Source of the DNA: Arachnopeziza araneosa
Taxonomy: Eukaryota > Ascomycota > Leotiomycetes > Helotiales > Arachnopezizaceae
Direction of reading: 5' to 3'
DNA: 64,000 nt
Assembly: GCA_003988855.1 (NCBI GenBank)
Contig: QYAI01000155.1
Span: 90,369-154,368 of the forward strand
The notes under the pieces were generated by a model that searched no databases, had not been told where the DNA came from, and saw only the letters and a program-made list of their open reading frames with translations. This document shows positions 44,015-54,749 of the stretch, in pieces. Every line of letters begins with the position of its first letter. Position 1 is the first letter of the stretch. The translations under genes and the position numbers were made by a program.

Positions 44015-44632
44015 CAGTCAGCGAAGCAGGGTCTGCCCAAACTCTCCCAGCAATATTGAAAGTATCTAAGCACAAGCCAAAAATTTTCCTATCCACAAGC
44101 TTCACCACATTCCATGCCTTCTCCCATGTATCTACGTGAGTGCTCCAACACAGATTCCCATACGTAAAACGAATTGGCGGATCCTCGACTAATCTAAGCC
44201 CAGCCAGCTCTTGCAAATCCCCAGAAATGATCTTTAGATCGCCTGTCAATTCCGAGGCTGGCAGAAAGTTGGCTGGGATCTGAATTGTGTCCGTGTCAAG
44301 TAGGTGAGCGATGCGAAACCACAGCTTGATCTTCATGATCAAGTGGTCGTATTTTGCGCGGTCCCGAAGTCCTTCGTAAAAGAGAAACGGTTGGAGGCAG
44401 AGGATTTTTAGATGCAAAGACTTCGGAGATGCTGGCTTGCGTGGAGAATCTGCTCATCGTCAGGGGCTTGAGTTGTCCCTGCTAGCGTTTTGGCAAGCTC
44501 TTCAAGACATTCGTAGAAGACCTCGATAGCTTCAAATCCTGCTTCGGCTGCCAATTTGACTTTGCTATCAAAATCATGGAACGCTGCTCGGCCTAGGGAA
44601 GCGCTAAGGATGGCCGGTCTGTAGGCTGCCAT
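44004..44632 (-). pseudogene. 3-dehydroshikimate dehydratase (QutC/qa-4 type), truncated and frameshifted
   Basis: This enzyme turns 3-dehydroshikimate into protocatechuate in quinate catabolism. Minus-strand start 44632: RPAILSASLGRAAFHDFDSK, then GFEAIEVFYECLEELA, ILHASQHLRSLC, a change of frame at about 44408-44425 (a few bases lost), then LHLKILCLQPFLFYEGLRDR, LDTDTIQIPANFLPASELTG, PPIRFTYGNLCWSTHVDTWE, FGLCLDTFNIAGRVWADPAS. It stops at 44004, so the C-terminal half of the TIM barrel, with the remaining metal-binding residues, is absent. Full-length fungal enzymes are near 350 residues; about 205 codons remain. The 3' end abuts the dehydrogenase N-terminal fragment tail to tail at about 44008-44015. 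Confidence 0.84.
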
Positions 44633-45037
44633 TGTTGCGCTGTGGAGAGGATGAAAAGTCTTGGCTGTTGTATGAGTGCAGTCACAGCAAATTTTTCTTT
44701 ATTGTGAACAGATGTTTGAATTAAAAACTCATCATCTATCAACGGTTCACATACCGAGAGTTTGCCGTTTTAGCAGATCTGAAATGTTAGACTGTAGGCG
44801 GCTAAATGAATATCCACACCTCCGTATAGTCATGCTCAATTCGGATATTATTTGAGGAGAGAATTGACTTCGACATGCGTGGACCTACTCCTCCTTGACA
44901 ACAATTATTTGTAATCTGATACTAAAATCTGGTTTTCAGCTGGGGAAAATGCTTAGCCTGTTTAATGTAGTAATAATTGCGCTCTATATATAGACGCGCG
45001 GTATGATAGCCTGATCCAAGATACATGAACTCAACAG
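44633..45037. other. Intergenic, no gene seen
   Basis: Upstream flank of the dehydratase fragment and 3' flank of the ankyrin-type gene. Nothing recognised. Confidence 0.5.
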
Positions 45038-48000
45038 CTACCATACACTACGGAGTGTAATAACGACAATAAGAAAAGAAAAAACAACAATCCTCGAAGG
45101 AAAATCTGAGATCCGCCATGTCTGCACCATTTTTTGAAAGCCTTTCCAAAAGCCCACCACGATGGAAATGAACGACAAAACGAATATCCCCAGCCGAATC
45201 AACATTCCATCGAGATTAATCGCTGTGAAAGTTCGAAATGTGTTAATTCGCTGATGAATAGCATGATTCTTATTCTCTAATGTCGGTTCAACACCCCTTA
45301 AATAGCCGAAAATCTCTTTGACGATCTGGGATATGCCATGTAGTTTCAAATGGGAAATCCACGACCCAATGATGTCCACTGGCCCCCCTCGCACCTCCGC
45401 AATAGCTTGATCTGCTGCCAAGTAATCTCCGCGATCTCGAAGTGCTTTTATGAGCAAATCGAATATCTCGTCTGGCGAGGGGAGTTCTGGTCCATAGAGA
45501 TGCCAATGTGGCTTTTTCTTGAAATTTGACTTCGCAATTTCCATGGCAGAGCACCCTTCGGAAACTAAACCTGTAATATCTGCTCCAGCATCCAGCAATA
45601 GCTGAGCATGCTGAATGTCGCGCCGCCTAACGGCTGCTCCCAGAGCAGTTGACCGGAGCGCGACATTTTCATAATCGAATATAAACCCTACAAACTCTAG
45701 GTGAGGTTTGTAAAGATGAAGAAAACTCGAGAGACTTTCTGGGGGAACTCGAATTTCGTCGCCATAAAGTCCACACTTGACAGCGTCAAAAAGCTCTGGC
45801 CCCAATATATAATCCAGAGTTTCGGGCGGATGAGCGTCAAAACAACCACGGTCAATGAAGTTAGTTACGATGTAACGGACTGCTCTTTGTGGATCACGAT
45901 ATAAATAGTTGTTAAATTTGTGCAACCATTTGCCGAGCAATGTCCCTTTATACTCGCAGCAATTGAAGTCAAAGGCACGGAAAGTTGCTTCGATGACAGG
46001 CATTGTTATATGCTTATTACGTGAAGAATCGTGGTCGAAAATCTTCAACAAATGCTTTGGTTCCTTTATAGTAGCACCAGCATCAATAAGGGCATTGAGA
46101 GTCTCGAGATTGACTTTCTTTGCTGCATGACAAATATAAGGGAGCTCAATGTCGTAAAATCCTGGAGCGTTGTTTTTCGCCGTCTCATTTATGTCAAAGT
46201 CGCCTTGCAGGAACGGTCGAAGGAGATCTAAATTTCCATATCGACAAACTACTCCTATGAGAAGACATCTTTCCTCCGGAAGAGCTGCTTTGATTTCTTC
46301 CAAAGTTGCTGATAGATTGAGCGTGGAAGGGAATATGTTGGCCATTCGTTGATTTCCTGGCGAAAGTTGGTCCTCTAACGTAGCCCGAATTTTTGGAAAG
46401 ATATGGCATAGCAGCGCGGTGAGCCATCGATCAGTCTTATCAAACTCTTCGAGATTAAAATAGCCTAAGTTCTTGAAGAAAGCTTGGCAAATGTACTCCG
46501 GATCTTGACACATCTTCATTATTTTGGGCAACCAGCCATGCTCTTCAGACCAGCAATTTCGGTTTAGGCCAAAATCAGAGACTGGCTGGAAAGTAGAGCC
46601 GTGCTGTATTAATAGCTGTGGTATTGATAGCAACTCGGGAGCTTGAGAAGAAGGCAGTAATTTTGTAGACCAGAACATCCTACCGCCTGTAGAGTAGCAA
46701 ATGAGATCTACACCACCTTCCGAAGCAATATATAGTGGACTACTGTTCAAAGTTAAAATTATTGATCAACTGATTACGTAGTGCTCACCCCAAATCTGTT
46801 GAATTAATATCCAAGCGTGGGTTGTGGCTCAACAATATTTTGCATAGTGCGTACGTCGCGGCTGGATTCGAACTAGCATGGAAAAGTAAAGCCTTTTTCA
46901 ATAGTTAGCTTAGTCTCGATACTCGCAGTGAATTAAGACTATATGTAAATATATTGTTTATAAGTGAACAGCAGAGCATACCTCTAGTATTGTGACAATA
47001 CCAAAACCTTCAAGCATGATCAAGTCGTTTGGTTCAACCCGTTTCTCACTAAGATAACGCGCAAACAATGTCAAGTCAAGTTGACCGGTGCATCCCCGGC
47101 TGCAATTTCTCTCTTCCATGTTGAAAGAAAGGCCAATAGATTCTAGAACTTCTCCATCTTGACAAATTCTACCTGGAGGCTGAAGACGGACAGAAAGCGT
47201 GCGCGCCATATCTGCGATTTGATATGACTCAAAGGATACACGAATTGCCCAACTAGACATCCAGCGAGCTGGAATAAAAGTAAAATAAAGACCTGAAACC
47301 TGATCTTGGGTTTCTAGAACTGTCTGGTCGTCTCTCCTTTGATAATACAGCGATCCCATAGGGAGATGAACCATGGCTAATCTTGATTGAGTAGAACTCG
47401 GAAAGACTTGCATGTTCCTGCGTGAATCGAACGTAGAGCCTCGCCGTTCTCTGTTCATTCGATAGCGCAGTCCGATATCTTGCAGTGTTTGTTGAGCAGT
47501 TTGAATGCCAGAAATCTGTGTTTCTCGGAGCGGCAACATATCGTGACGTAAAACTTGGATGGCTTGTAAAGATGATATTGACGAAGATGCAATATCTTGT
47601 CTGAGTTGCATTCCAACATCAGGGACAAGCGCTTTCAACTCCTGGATACTCAAGGATGTTGCCTGCGTGAGCTGGGTAGTTCTCTTGAGCTCCGTTGCCA
47701 AGGTCCGGTTCTGTAGTCTGTCATAGTTCAGTTGCTGATCCAAAAGAAATAAACATCCTTACGTGATGATAAGTCCTTGAATAAGGCTAAGCTGCGAAAA
47801 GTAGCTAGTAATTGATTGTCGGAAGGCCTCCACCTTCTTCTCCGCAAAAAATAATTTCACTCGCTGTAGTAATTCCTTCTTTCCCATGCGCTCGAAGTCT
47901 TGAGACCTGAATGCGTCATCAAGCCAAGATTTGAAAGATTCTATTTTCTCTTGTAGCTGGCCTGTAGTTGCTCTCCATGATTCTAGGAGGTGAGGCGAGT

Positions 48001-48220
48001 TGGCCACTCGATCAAGATCGAGGATCTGCTGTCGAATTTCCACCAAAATCCCTTCAAGACCTTTGATGGTGCTGTACAAACTCCGGAGTCCCTCCGGTGC
48101 ATTTCTGATCTGATCCTGCAGTTCGTATAAAGTCTTAGAAGTATCGACGACAAGGCCGCAGAGCGTAATGATAGAGGCCGCAAAGCCTACAAAGGCAGCT
48201 GTTGCGGATGAAGGATCCAT
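45038..48220 (-). CDS. HeLo-like-type N-terminal domain plus ankyrin-like protein with C-terminal membrane helices, 1000 aa
   Basis: Exons 48220-47763, 47717-46982, 46892-46789 and 46742-45038 join in phase to 3003 nt. The N-terminus (FVGFAASIITLCGLVVDTSK, then LYELQDQI, LRSLYSTIKGLEGIL) fits the helical fungal STAND/NLR N-terminal group near HeLo-like or PigL_N domains, some members of which drive cell death. A helical spacer and a beta-rich part follow (VSGLYFTFIPARWMSSWAIR). Ankyrin-like segments come next: NPAATYALCKILLSHNPRLD, SPLYIASEGGVDLI, GNLDLLRPFLQGDFDINETA, ALGAAVRRRDIQHAQLLLDA. Two hydrophobic helices lie near the end (MLIRLGIFVLSFISIVVGFW, IVVFSFLIVVITLRS). Intron 46893-46981 has a weak AAAAAG acceptor but is the only in-phase solution. 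The TAA at 47759-47757 lies within the 45-nt intron 47718-47762. There is no NTPase domain, so it looks like an NLR-related effector or sensor without the switch. Confidence 0.8.
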
Positions 48221-49980
48221 AACGAGAGACGTGAATGAGTATCAAAGGTCTGCTCAGTGGCCAAGCCGCTATGGATCATAAAAGCTCCCTGTAATGCCCG
48301 AGGGTAGGCCGCTAACCACCGCGGTATTCAATGTGTAGCCTTGCACCTTCAGGCTGGATCTATGATCATACAGATCTATTTAAGAGCAGCAACTTCGATA
48401 CTCCAGGATAAATTTGGAACATACTGAGCTCAGTCCATAAAGATTTAGTGTGAGAAGACGTTTGTTTGGGCTCTGCCGAATTTCGAGAAGCCCATGAATG
48501 CCTTCATCAGCACTGCCTCCTCAGTTGAGCCTCAGGCATGAAAACAGATGCAATTCTGACTCACGTGCCACGCTACTTTTTTAGAGCCACATTCTTGATT
48601 TTCAAGATGTTGGCCCTATGTAAGGTCAACATGTATGCTCCTGAACGAAGAAGACGTACTTCATTAGCCTTGATTTTGGTGTGGTTGTATGTTTCTTTGA
48701 TTTAAGTCAATTCAACAAGCTGATGTGAATCAGGCCAGGTCCATCATCGACCTACGTACAGCGCGCCCATGTGAATGGATCCCAGGTCAAGATGATTGTT
48801 TCTTGTGCCAGCTGGTTGCATACTTTTCTTTCCCCAACGCGGTGGTACAAGGCATTTTATTTCCCAGCCCCCAACAAAATCCGCCAATCTCCGTAAATGA
48901 TAACTGATTGGCTTAAATGACAAGCTGACTAGCTGCTGATAGGTTTTCATACCAGCCCTTTCCCTCTTGCTTTTCTCTAATATTCTTCACTAATTTACCA
49001 GTTGGTTGGCGTGAATTTTCCCTTGCTGACTGGCTTATTGTTTCGACTATCAGCAAGCTTTATATGGGGGGTGGCGACTTATTAGACATTCCGGGGAAGC
49101 TTGCTCGAGTCTTCAACTGAGAATACTTTAACTTGGATTTGATACAAATCTCTAGGAGAATTACCAAACTCGAGTTTGCTACGAACACACAAAATGACGG
49201 AATGAATTTTGAGATATAATTGATCATTTAGTAAGCCTCGACTTTGTATCATAGAAGTTGGAATAGAACCAAATAAATTAGCCTTTGCCGTTGCATTTGT
49301 CGGGTGAGTTTAGTCCAGCGTACATGACATCAATTGTTGTCAATTTGTATCTAAAGCAGCGGGAGGATATTCTGTAAAGAGCCAAACTCAACGTGACAGT
49401 CTTTCTCGTGCTCTCCTGCTCTTAACAAGACACCAGACAGCTAGCCCTAGGACCTGATTTTTCTCAATAATCTTTCTGGCAAGACTTCTTCCACAGAAGT
49501 AAGATTCGAGATGACGAACTGAGAAGAAAACAGGAGGAGAAAAGAACAAGTTAATTTTCAGAATAATAAGGATTAACATTACTCCAGATTATCAGCATAT
49601 GGCAAAAGCCTTTCTCTCAAACTGTCTCGCCTTTCTAAATAAAGGTTGGAACCCTCTACATCCTCAACCGATTTCCAGGTAGACTGAACCCATTCCAGCA
49701 TATGATATTACACCAAGTAGCACAGTTTCTGATATTCTCAATTTTAGTGTAGCGTCTAGCTCAGCTTTTTAAACCCACACATCGTCTCTTTTAAATAGAG
49801 GGTGCGCATAGAATTATTAGGATAGAACCCTACGCTACTGTGGATGGGTGTTATTTTCAAGTGTACCCTCAGTGCCCAGCATTCAATACTTATGCTGAGA
49901 TTTGAATTCCACCTTCCATGACCTGGCGAGAAAACTGCCAGATCTGTCCCGCGATTCAAAATTTTCGAACCCCCGCTTTC
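48221..49980. other. Intergenic, about 1.8 kb, no gene seen
   Basis: Upstream of the ankyrin-type gene and downstream of the NACHT gene. Short frames have no family character, and no repeat or RNA gene was recognised. Confidence 0.55.
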
Positions 49981-52606
49981 TCAGAAATCGCAGCTGAAGC
50001 AGTTGAGCAATTTTGCAAACCTCTTTGAAGACGACTTCCCTTGTCTGATCTGATGAATACTAGGAGGGACGTTCTTGCCCGGGACAGATGCTTCCATATG
50101 TTGCACTTGAGCAGGCGGCTTGGCCAGCACCGTTGGATCTTCAATGCGGAAACGCGTTGCCGGATTAGAGATGATTTTAACCGTGCGGTCAAACTCACGC
50201 ATGAGCTCTCTCTTGACTTCCATCTCTTCCTTGCTAAGTCTTTCCATCTCCCTGGTCTGTTCGATTAGACTCCACAGATTTGCGGCACCTGGTTCCCCTC
50301 TGACAAGATTTAAAGGCAAGAGCTTGGCGCGAAGCATCCACGCCCGAAGGAGTGCAGAATACTCGTCAAAGGAATCGAGAGCAGCATCGTCTTTGATTTG
50401 GGCAAACCGTTTCGGGTCTTCCACAAAGTCTTTGACGGATCTGTGTAGAAACTGTATCCTCGAGCCGTATGTCGTTCGATAATAGTCGTTCATCGCCATT
50501 GGTCTACTCCTTTCAAAGTCACTTAGCTCGACCTTTTGTCGAAAGTCCACTTCCAAGAGTCCTGCACATGATGCGGCCAACCGCCGCTCCGTTGCCTCAC
50601 ACCGATCAAATGCTTCTCCTCTCGTCATCAACTGAACTTTTGTGGCGAGGCAGAATTTTGGATCTTCTTCGTCAGCCAGCGAAAATGCTACGGTCAAGGG
50701 TAACTCGTCGCAGATCCTTCTGACAGCTTGGATCATCAAGAAATACCTCGAGCGAGTTCTCTGATACATCGGATCCGTACGGAGCAGAATCACGTCATAG
50801 AGTTCTTCGAGATCTTCGGGGAGTTGAGTGAGTCTTCTCTGAAGATCTGAAATTCGATCATAGTTTCGTAGGCCATCAAGCAGGGAATCGACCACAATAG
50901 AAACCCAAAGGAAAACACCTGATGATTTCGAGACAATCTCTTCTGCAAGAGTCCGCGCCTGATCTGCGTTCTTGTCTATCAAGGAGCGCATCCTTTCATT
51001 GTTGCTAAGATGGTCGTCTACATATACTGAGATGTCATTATATGTGAGGTCTTGAAGTCGGAGGCGAGGCATGTCATGGAATACGTCAAGAAATACATTC
51101 CACGGTCTGCTAGATGCAATTATCTTGATTGATGGAGATGCAGTATCTCGTATCCACTTTGCAATTTTGTCATGGTTTCCTTCATACTCGTCTATGCCGT
51201 CAATAGCGAAGAACAGCTTGAGAGGAAACTCTTTTTGGTTAATGAGTAGATCAAAGGCTCTCTTGAGCTGCCCCAATGACCAAGGTAGCAGAGGCCAGTG
51301 ATCTAGGCGTTGTGACGCTTGTTCATGCTTGGCAATGGCGATCTTCTCCTGCAGTACAGTTGGTATGAGCTCTGGGAACTGCTTGAGGACTGGGTACAGA
51401 AGCGATCGCAAGAGCGACTCGTGCGTTTTTTGCGCCCGAATGCCACTATTCCAGAAGAAAAAACTTCCGAAGATGACACTTTGGTTCGCAGAGCAGCCGT
51501 TGAGAATAATCTTAGTCTGTGGGCTCGTGTAGAGATATTTCATAAGGGTGGACTTGCCAGAGCCAGGCTTTCCCGTTATCCAATAGACTCCACTACCGTC
51601 TCGAAGCCATTGCACAAAATCGCTCCATGGTCTTAACTTTGGATCGGGGTGGCGGAAAAGCCAATCAAAAGTGGTTTTGTGCGCTTCTGCAATGTCATCA
51701 TAGCGGTCTCGGATCGAATCGAACCAAAGACTATCCAGAATATTTGTTGTTTCACGCTGTTCGTCAAAAGTAGGTTCATCATCTTCCTCGTCAGAATATT
51801 CCCCTGTGTACATATTAAAATTTGAATGTTTTGGGCGTTTTTTCTTCGGGGCTGTCTTCTTTGAGGGTGCTACAGGCCCCATGTCACCTCTCAGCTGGTG
51901 AACTGCCGCTCTGATTTCGGATCTCGTCTTTTCATGCTCTTGAATCAACCTAACATCTGAATGTTCATGGAGACGCTGAAGTTCTCTGGTCTGACTATTG
52001 AGGTGGGACTCAATGTTTCCGTATCTCTCATCCATGTGCTTAAGGATAAATTGGGTAGATTGATCTAACGAATCGAATCGATCTCTTTGCCGCAGTGCAT
52101 GAAGATCGATCTGGTCCCTTTAATAAGTAAGTATAGTTTGGTGTATATAATCTCTATACCTACTTCATGGACACAAGTAGATGGAGTTCGAGCTCTTCTC
52201 GAAATGAGGATAACCTGGTCGAGATCTCATCGATCTTATCCTGGTTCCAAACCGTCTTCAGAGCCTGGTAGAGACTCTGCCATTTCTTCTTCTTGCCTGA
52301 ATTTTTGAGGCTTTGCAAGGCGTCTAGCAACTCTTGTCCAATCGTCGTGCATTTCTCTGCGACCGCCTCCAATGCTTGCTCCTCGGTTGACCGGGTTGTG
52401 ATGTTGCTCATGGGAAGCATCGATGTCTTTAAGCGTCCGTTGATGATAAGAAAATCATTCGCAATTATCTCTAGCTCATCATTGGCAAGCAACGTGCCAT
52501 TAGAAGATTTGTATATCTCACGGCCTTTCGATACTATTTTGCTACTGAAGTCAAGGAACTGGAGCACGTTTCCAGCAAGGCTGAGTGCCGATAAGGGGTC
52601 GAGCAT
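49981..52606 (-). CDS. NACHT-domain STAND NTPase, 859 aa, no C-terminal repeats
   Basis: An NLR-like signalling NTPase. The start is set at ATG 52606 because MLDPLSALSLAGNVLQFLDF is the classic start of this fungal N-terminal domain; an upstream in-frame ATG (52687) adds an unlikely leader. One intron, 52118-52163, gives 2580 coding nt. The N-terminal helical domain (1-147) is followed by a coiled stretch (HLNSQTRELQRLHEHS), a Lys-rich linker (KKTAPKKKRPKH), an acidic patch, then NACHT: P-loop GKPGSGKS (residues 330-337), Walker B LKLFFAIDGIDE (447-458), sensor region IIASSRPWNVF, SSGVFLWVSIVVDSLL, LPEDLEELYDVIL, and a winged-helix-like part with IQFLHRSVKDFVED. It ends about 120 residues later without WD40, ankyrin or TPR repeats, so the ligand-sensing part is missing or provided in trans. 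It is divergent from a HET gene over 433 bp. Confidence 0.91.
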
Positions 52607-53039
52607 TATAACAACAATGCTAAGAGCCAGAGCAGAAAGCGTTTTTTTACAGTATTGGATAGTATCCGGTGGTACGCGGGGGTACAAGAGTCGCTACAAA
52701 GGAGATTGTGCGTTGGTCATTGAAGGTTGAAGTTTAGCGGATTTCCGGAAAGCCTCAAATGCACCGCCACGGAATTAGGGCGCTACAGCTGTACAGTGAG
52801 GTAAGCACCAAGCATATCATGAAAATCCACTGGTTCGTTAAAATTCTGCCAGCGATTCAACCTAGGAGCTACTCCACTGCGAGTAGTGCGCATATTCTGA
52901 TAGGACGAGTAACTCCACTCGGCAGTGTATGCTGCGCCACTACTCAGACGAATTGTGAACACCTCATATTTCTCGACAGTCAACTTTGCTCTGACTTGGG
53001 GCTTTTTTACTGTCTTATTATCTTCAAGTACCACGATTC
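52607..53039. promoter_or_regulatory. Shared 433-bp upstream region of divergent NACHT and HET genes
   Basis: The start codons of the two genes face away from this short region, so both core promoters must lie in it. No motif can be assigned. Co-regulation of the pair is inferred from layout only. Confidence 0.5.
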
Positions 53040-54749
53040 ATGGCGACCTCACAATCTTGCTATAGCGCTCTCGATAAGTCCTTGAGAGTGATCCGGCTCC
53101 TCACATTGTCTCCTGAATCACATCCAGTCGACAATAGAATTCAGGGTACTCTAACGGTAGCGAAGCTTGAAGCGCTGCCATTCTATGAAGCGCTCTCTTA
53201 TACTTGGGGTCAAGCGGATGATTTTGATTTCAAGATTTGGCTCAATGGATTTCTCGTTCCTGTTCGACAGAATCTCTTGTGTGCCCTCCGCGTGCTCAGG
53301 ATGCAAGGCCATCGCACCCTTTGGATTGATGCACTGTGTATTAACCAAGCCGATGATATTGAGCGAGGTCATCAGATTACTTTGATGCGCCATGTATACA
53401 AGAATGCGTCTGGTGTAATAACATGGCTCGGAACACCTGACACGGATGAGTTGCTGAACGAAGCTTTAGACATGTCTTCAAATGCACCATCCCTGATGTG
53501 GCCATCATTAGCCTTCCAGCTTTTGAGAAGCGCTTCTAATGGTGCAAGGAGTATTTTTAACTTATCTCGGAATCCTGGATACGAGATGCAGATTCCCTCC
53601 CGCAAACTGAAGTGGATTGAAACGTTCATCAAAGATACGGCGTATCACAAACACTGGGGGCAGTTGAAATACATTCTAACCCTGAGCTATTGGCAGCGGC
53701 TCTGGATTATCCAAGAAATCTTCCTATCAACCAAGTTGGAGCTAAAATATGGCACTGATACTGTTGATTGGAACGATTTTCGATTGGTCCTAAAGATCTT
53801 GGAGGATTTGAGAGAATATCACCAACTTGCCGAGATAGTAGCTCATAAGGATATACACAATAGCCAGCCATGGAAACTGATACACCATGGGGTATTTGGC
53901 TTCTCTGCTCCAAAGTCAACTCTCAAAGATCGTCTTGAACTATCTTGGTCATCTCTATGTCAAGAAAAGAAGGACAAAGTCTTTGGAATCCTAGCTGTCG
54001 CAGATGACGTCAAAAATGGCGATATACCCATCAATTACCTTGCTAGTATCTACGATTTGTATCGCAACGTCATGGAATTCTGGTCACAGGAAGCCAGAGA
54101 TAAAAACCCCGCACCAATAATCTACCGCAGCAATCTCCTGCAAAAAGCCCTTCTCGGGCCTTATTTTTGGCATGACGCCTTTTGTGAGCTAGGTAAAGCT
54201 CGGCAGCAAGATAATATGACAAAAAATCCTGATCCATTCTATTCCAAATTTGATTACAATGGTTATTCCGTGGGAGTCATTCAAGGTGTTGCTAAAGACC
54301 CATCGCTTCTAGGTCTTGAGCTAGTAAAGTCCAATCTTGAAACGAATCGAAAAAACCAGCCAAAGCCGCTTGCTAGGAGCTCTGAGCTTGCGAGTAAGAA
54401 CGAAGAGGAGACTAATATCATATCAGAAGACATGGTCGAGTATGGATACAAGATGTGGAGAGTCGCGTTGACTTCCGCATGGCAATACGACAGCTACACA
54501 TTCCCCCGATTCAAGTACACTAGCCAAGGACTCGAGGACGGCGAGGAGTTGTCGGGTCGATTAACGTTATTCATCACCGACAATCTCGACGTGGGCTACG
54601 CTCCGGACGGTGTCCAGAGGGGAGACGTGCTCTGGAAATTCGCAACCGCATCTCCTTTCACCGTCATCCGCCCATTAAACGGCCATTGGATCGCTCATGG
54701 ACGGGCCGGATTGCATTTGGAGGGTCCACAAAGTTACGTAGCTTGCTAG
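53040..54749 (+). CDS. HET-domain (heterokaryon incompatibility) protein, 569 aa
   Basis: HET domains trigger incompatibility cell death in filamentous fungi and share a TIR-like fold. It is single-exon, with ATG 53040. The domain blocks are intact: LPFYEALSYTWG (46-57), NLLCALRVLRMQGHRTLWID, LWIDALCINQADDIERGHQI (94-113), LMRHVYKNASGVITWLG. Mid-protein conserved pieces are YWQRLWIIQEIFLS and KDKVFGILAVADDV. The end shows VIRPLNGHWIAHGRAGLHLE before the stop; family members normally continue with a glycine-rich DCYVHGIMDGEA-like end, so the extreme C-terminus may be altered. A Lys/Arg-poor linker (about residues 425-460) separates the halves. The direct neighbour is a NACHT gene in divergent orientation, a pairing that suggests a joint recognition and execution unit (inference). 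Confidence 0.92.
   Translation: MATSQSCYSALDKSLRVIRLLTLSPESHPVDNRIQGTLTVAKLEALPFYEALSYTWGQADDFDFKIWLNGFLVPVRQNLLCALRVLRMQGHRTLWIDALCINQADDIERGHQITLMRHVYKNASGVITWLGTPDTDELLNEALDMSSNAPSLMWPSLAFQLLRSASNGARSIFNLSRNPGYEMQIPSRKLKWIETFIKDTAYHKHWGQLKYILTLSYWQRLWIIQEIFLSTKLELKYGTDTVDWNDFRLVLKILEDLREYHQLAEIVAHKDIHNSQPWKLIHHGVFGFSAPKSTLKDRLELSWSSLCQEKKDKVFGILAVADDVKNGDIPINYLASIYDLYRNVMEFWSQEARDKNPAPIIYRSNLLQKALLGPYFWHDAFCELGKARQQDNMTKNPDPFYSKFDYNGYSVGVIQGVAKDPSLLGLELVKSNLETNRKNQPKPLARSSELASKNEEETNIISEDMVEYGYKMWRVALTSAWQYDSYTFPRFKYTSQGLEDGEELSGRLTLFITDNLDVGYAPDGVQRGDVLWKFATASPFTVIRPLNGHWIAHGRAGLHLEGPQSYVAC

Noticed and set aside
46860..46890. tRNA-like GGATTCGAAC box
   Set aside because: It falls in a coding exon of the ankyrin-type gene and has no matching acceptor or anticodon arms. 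No tRNA was found in the window.
47718..47765. In-frame TAA ending the HeLo-like-type domain protein early
   Set aside because: The stop lies within a 45-nt intron with good GTAAGG and CAG borders; splicing gives LIQGLIIT-LQNRTLATE in frame.
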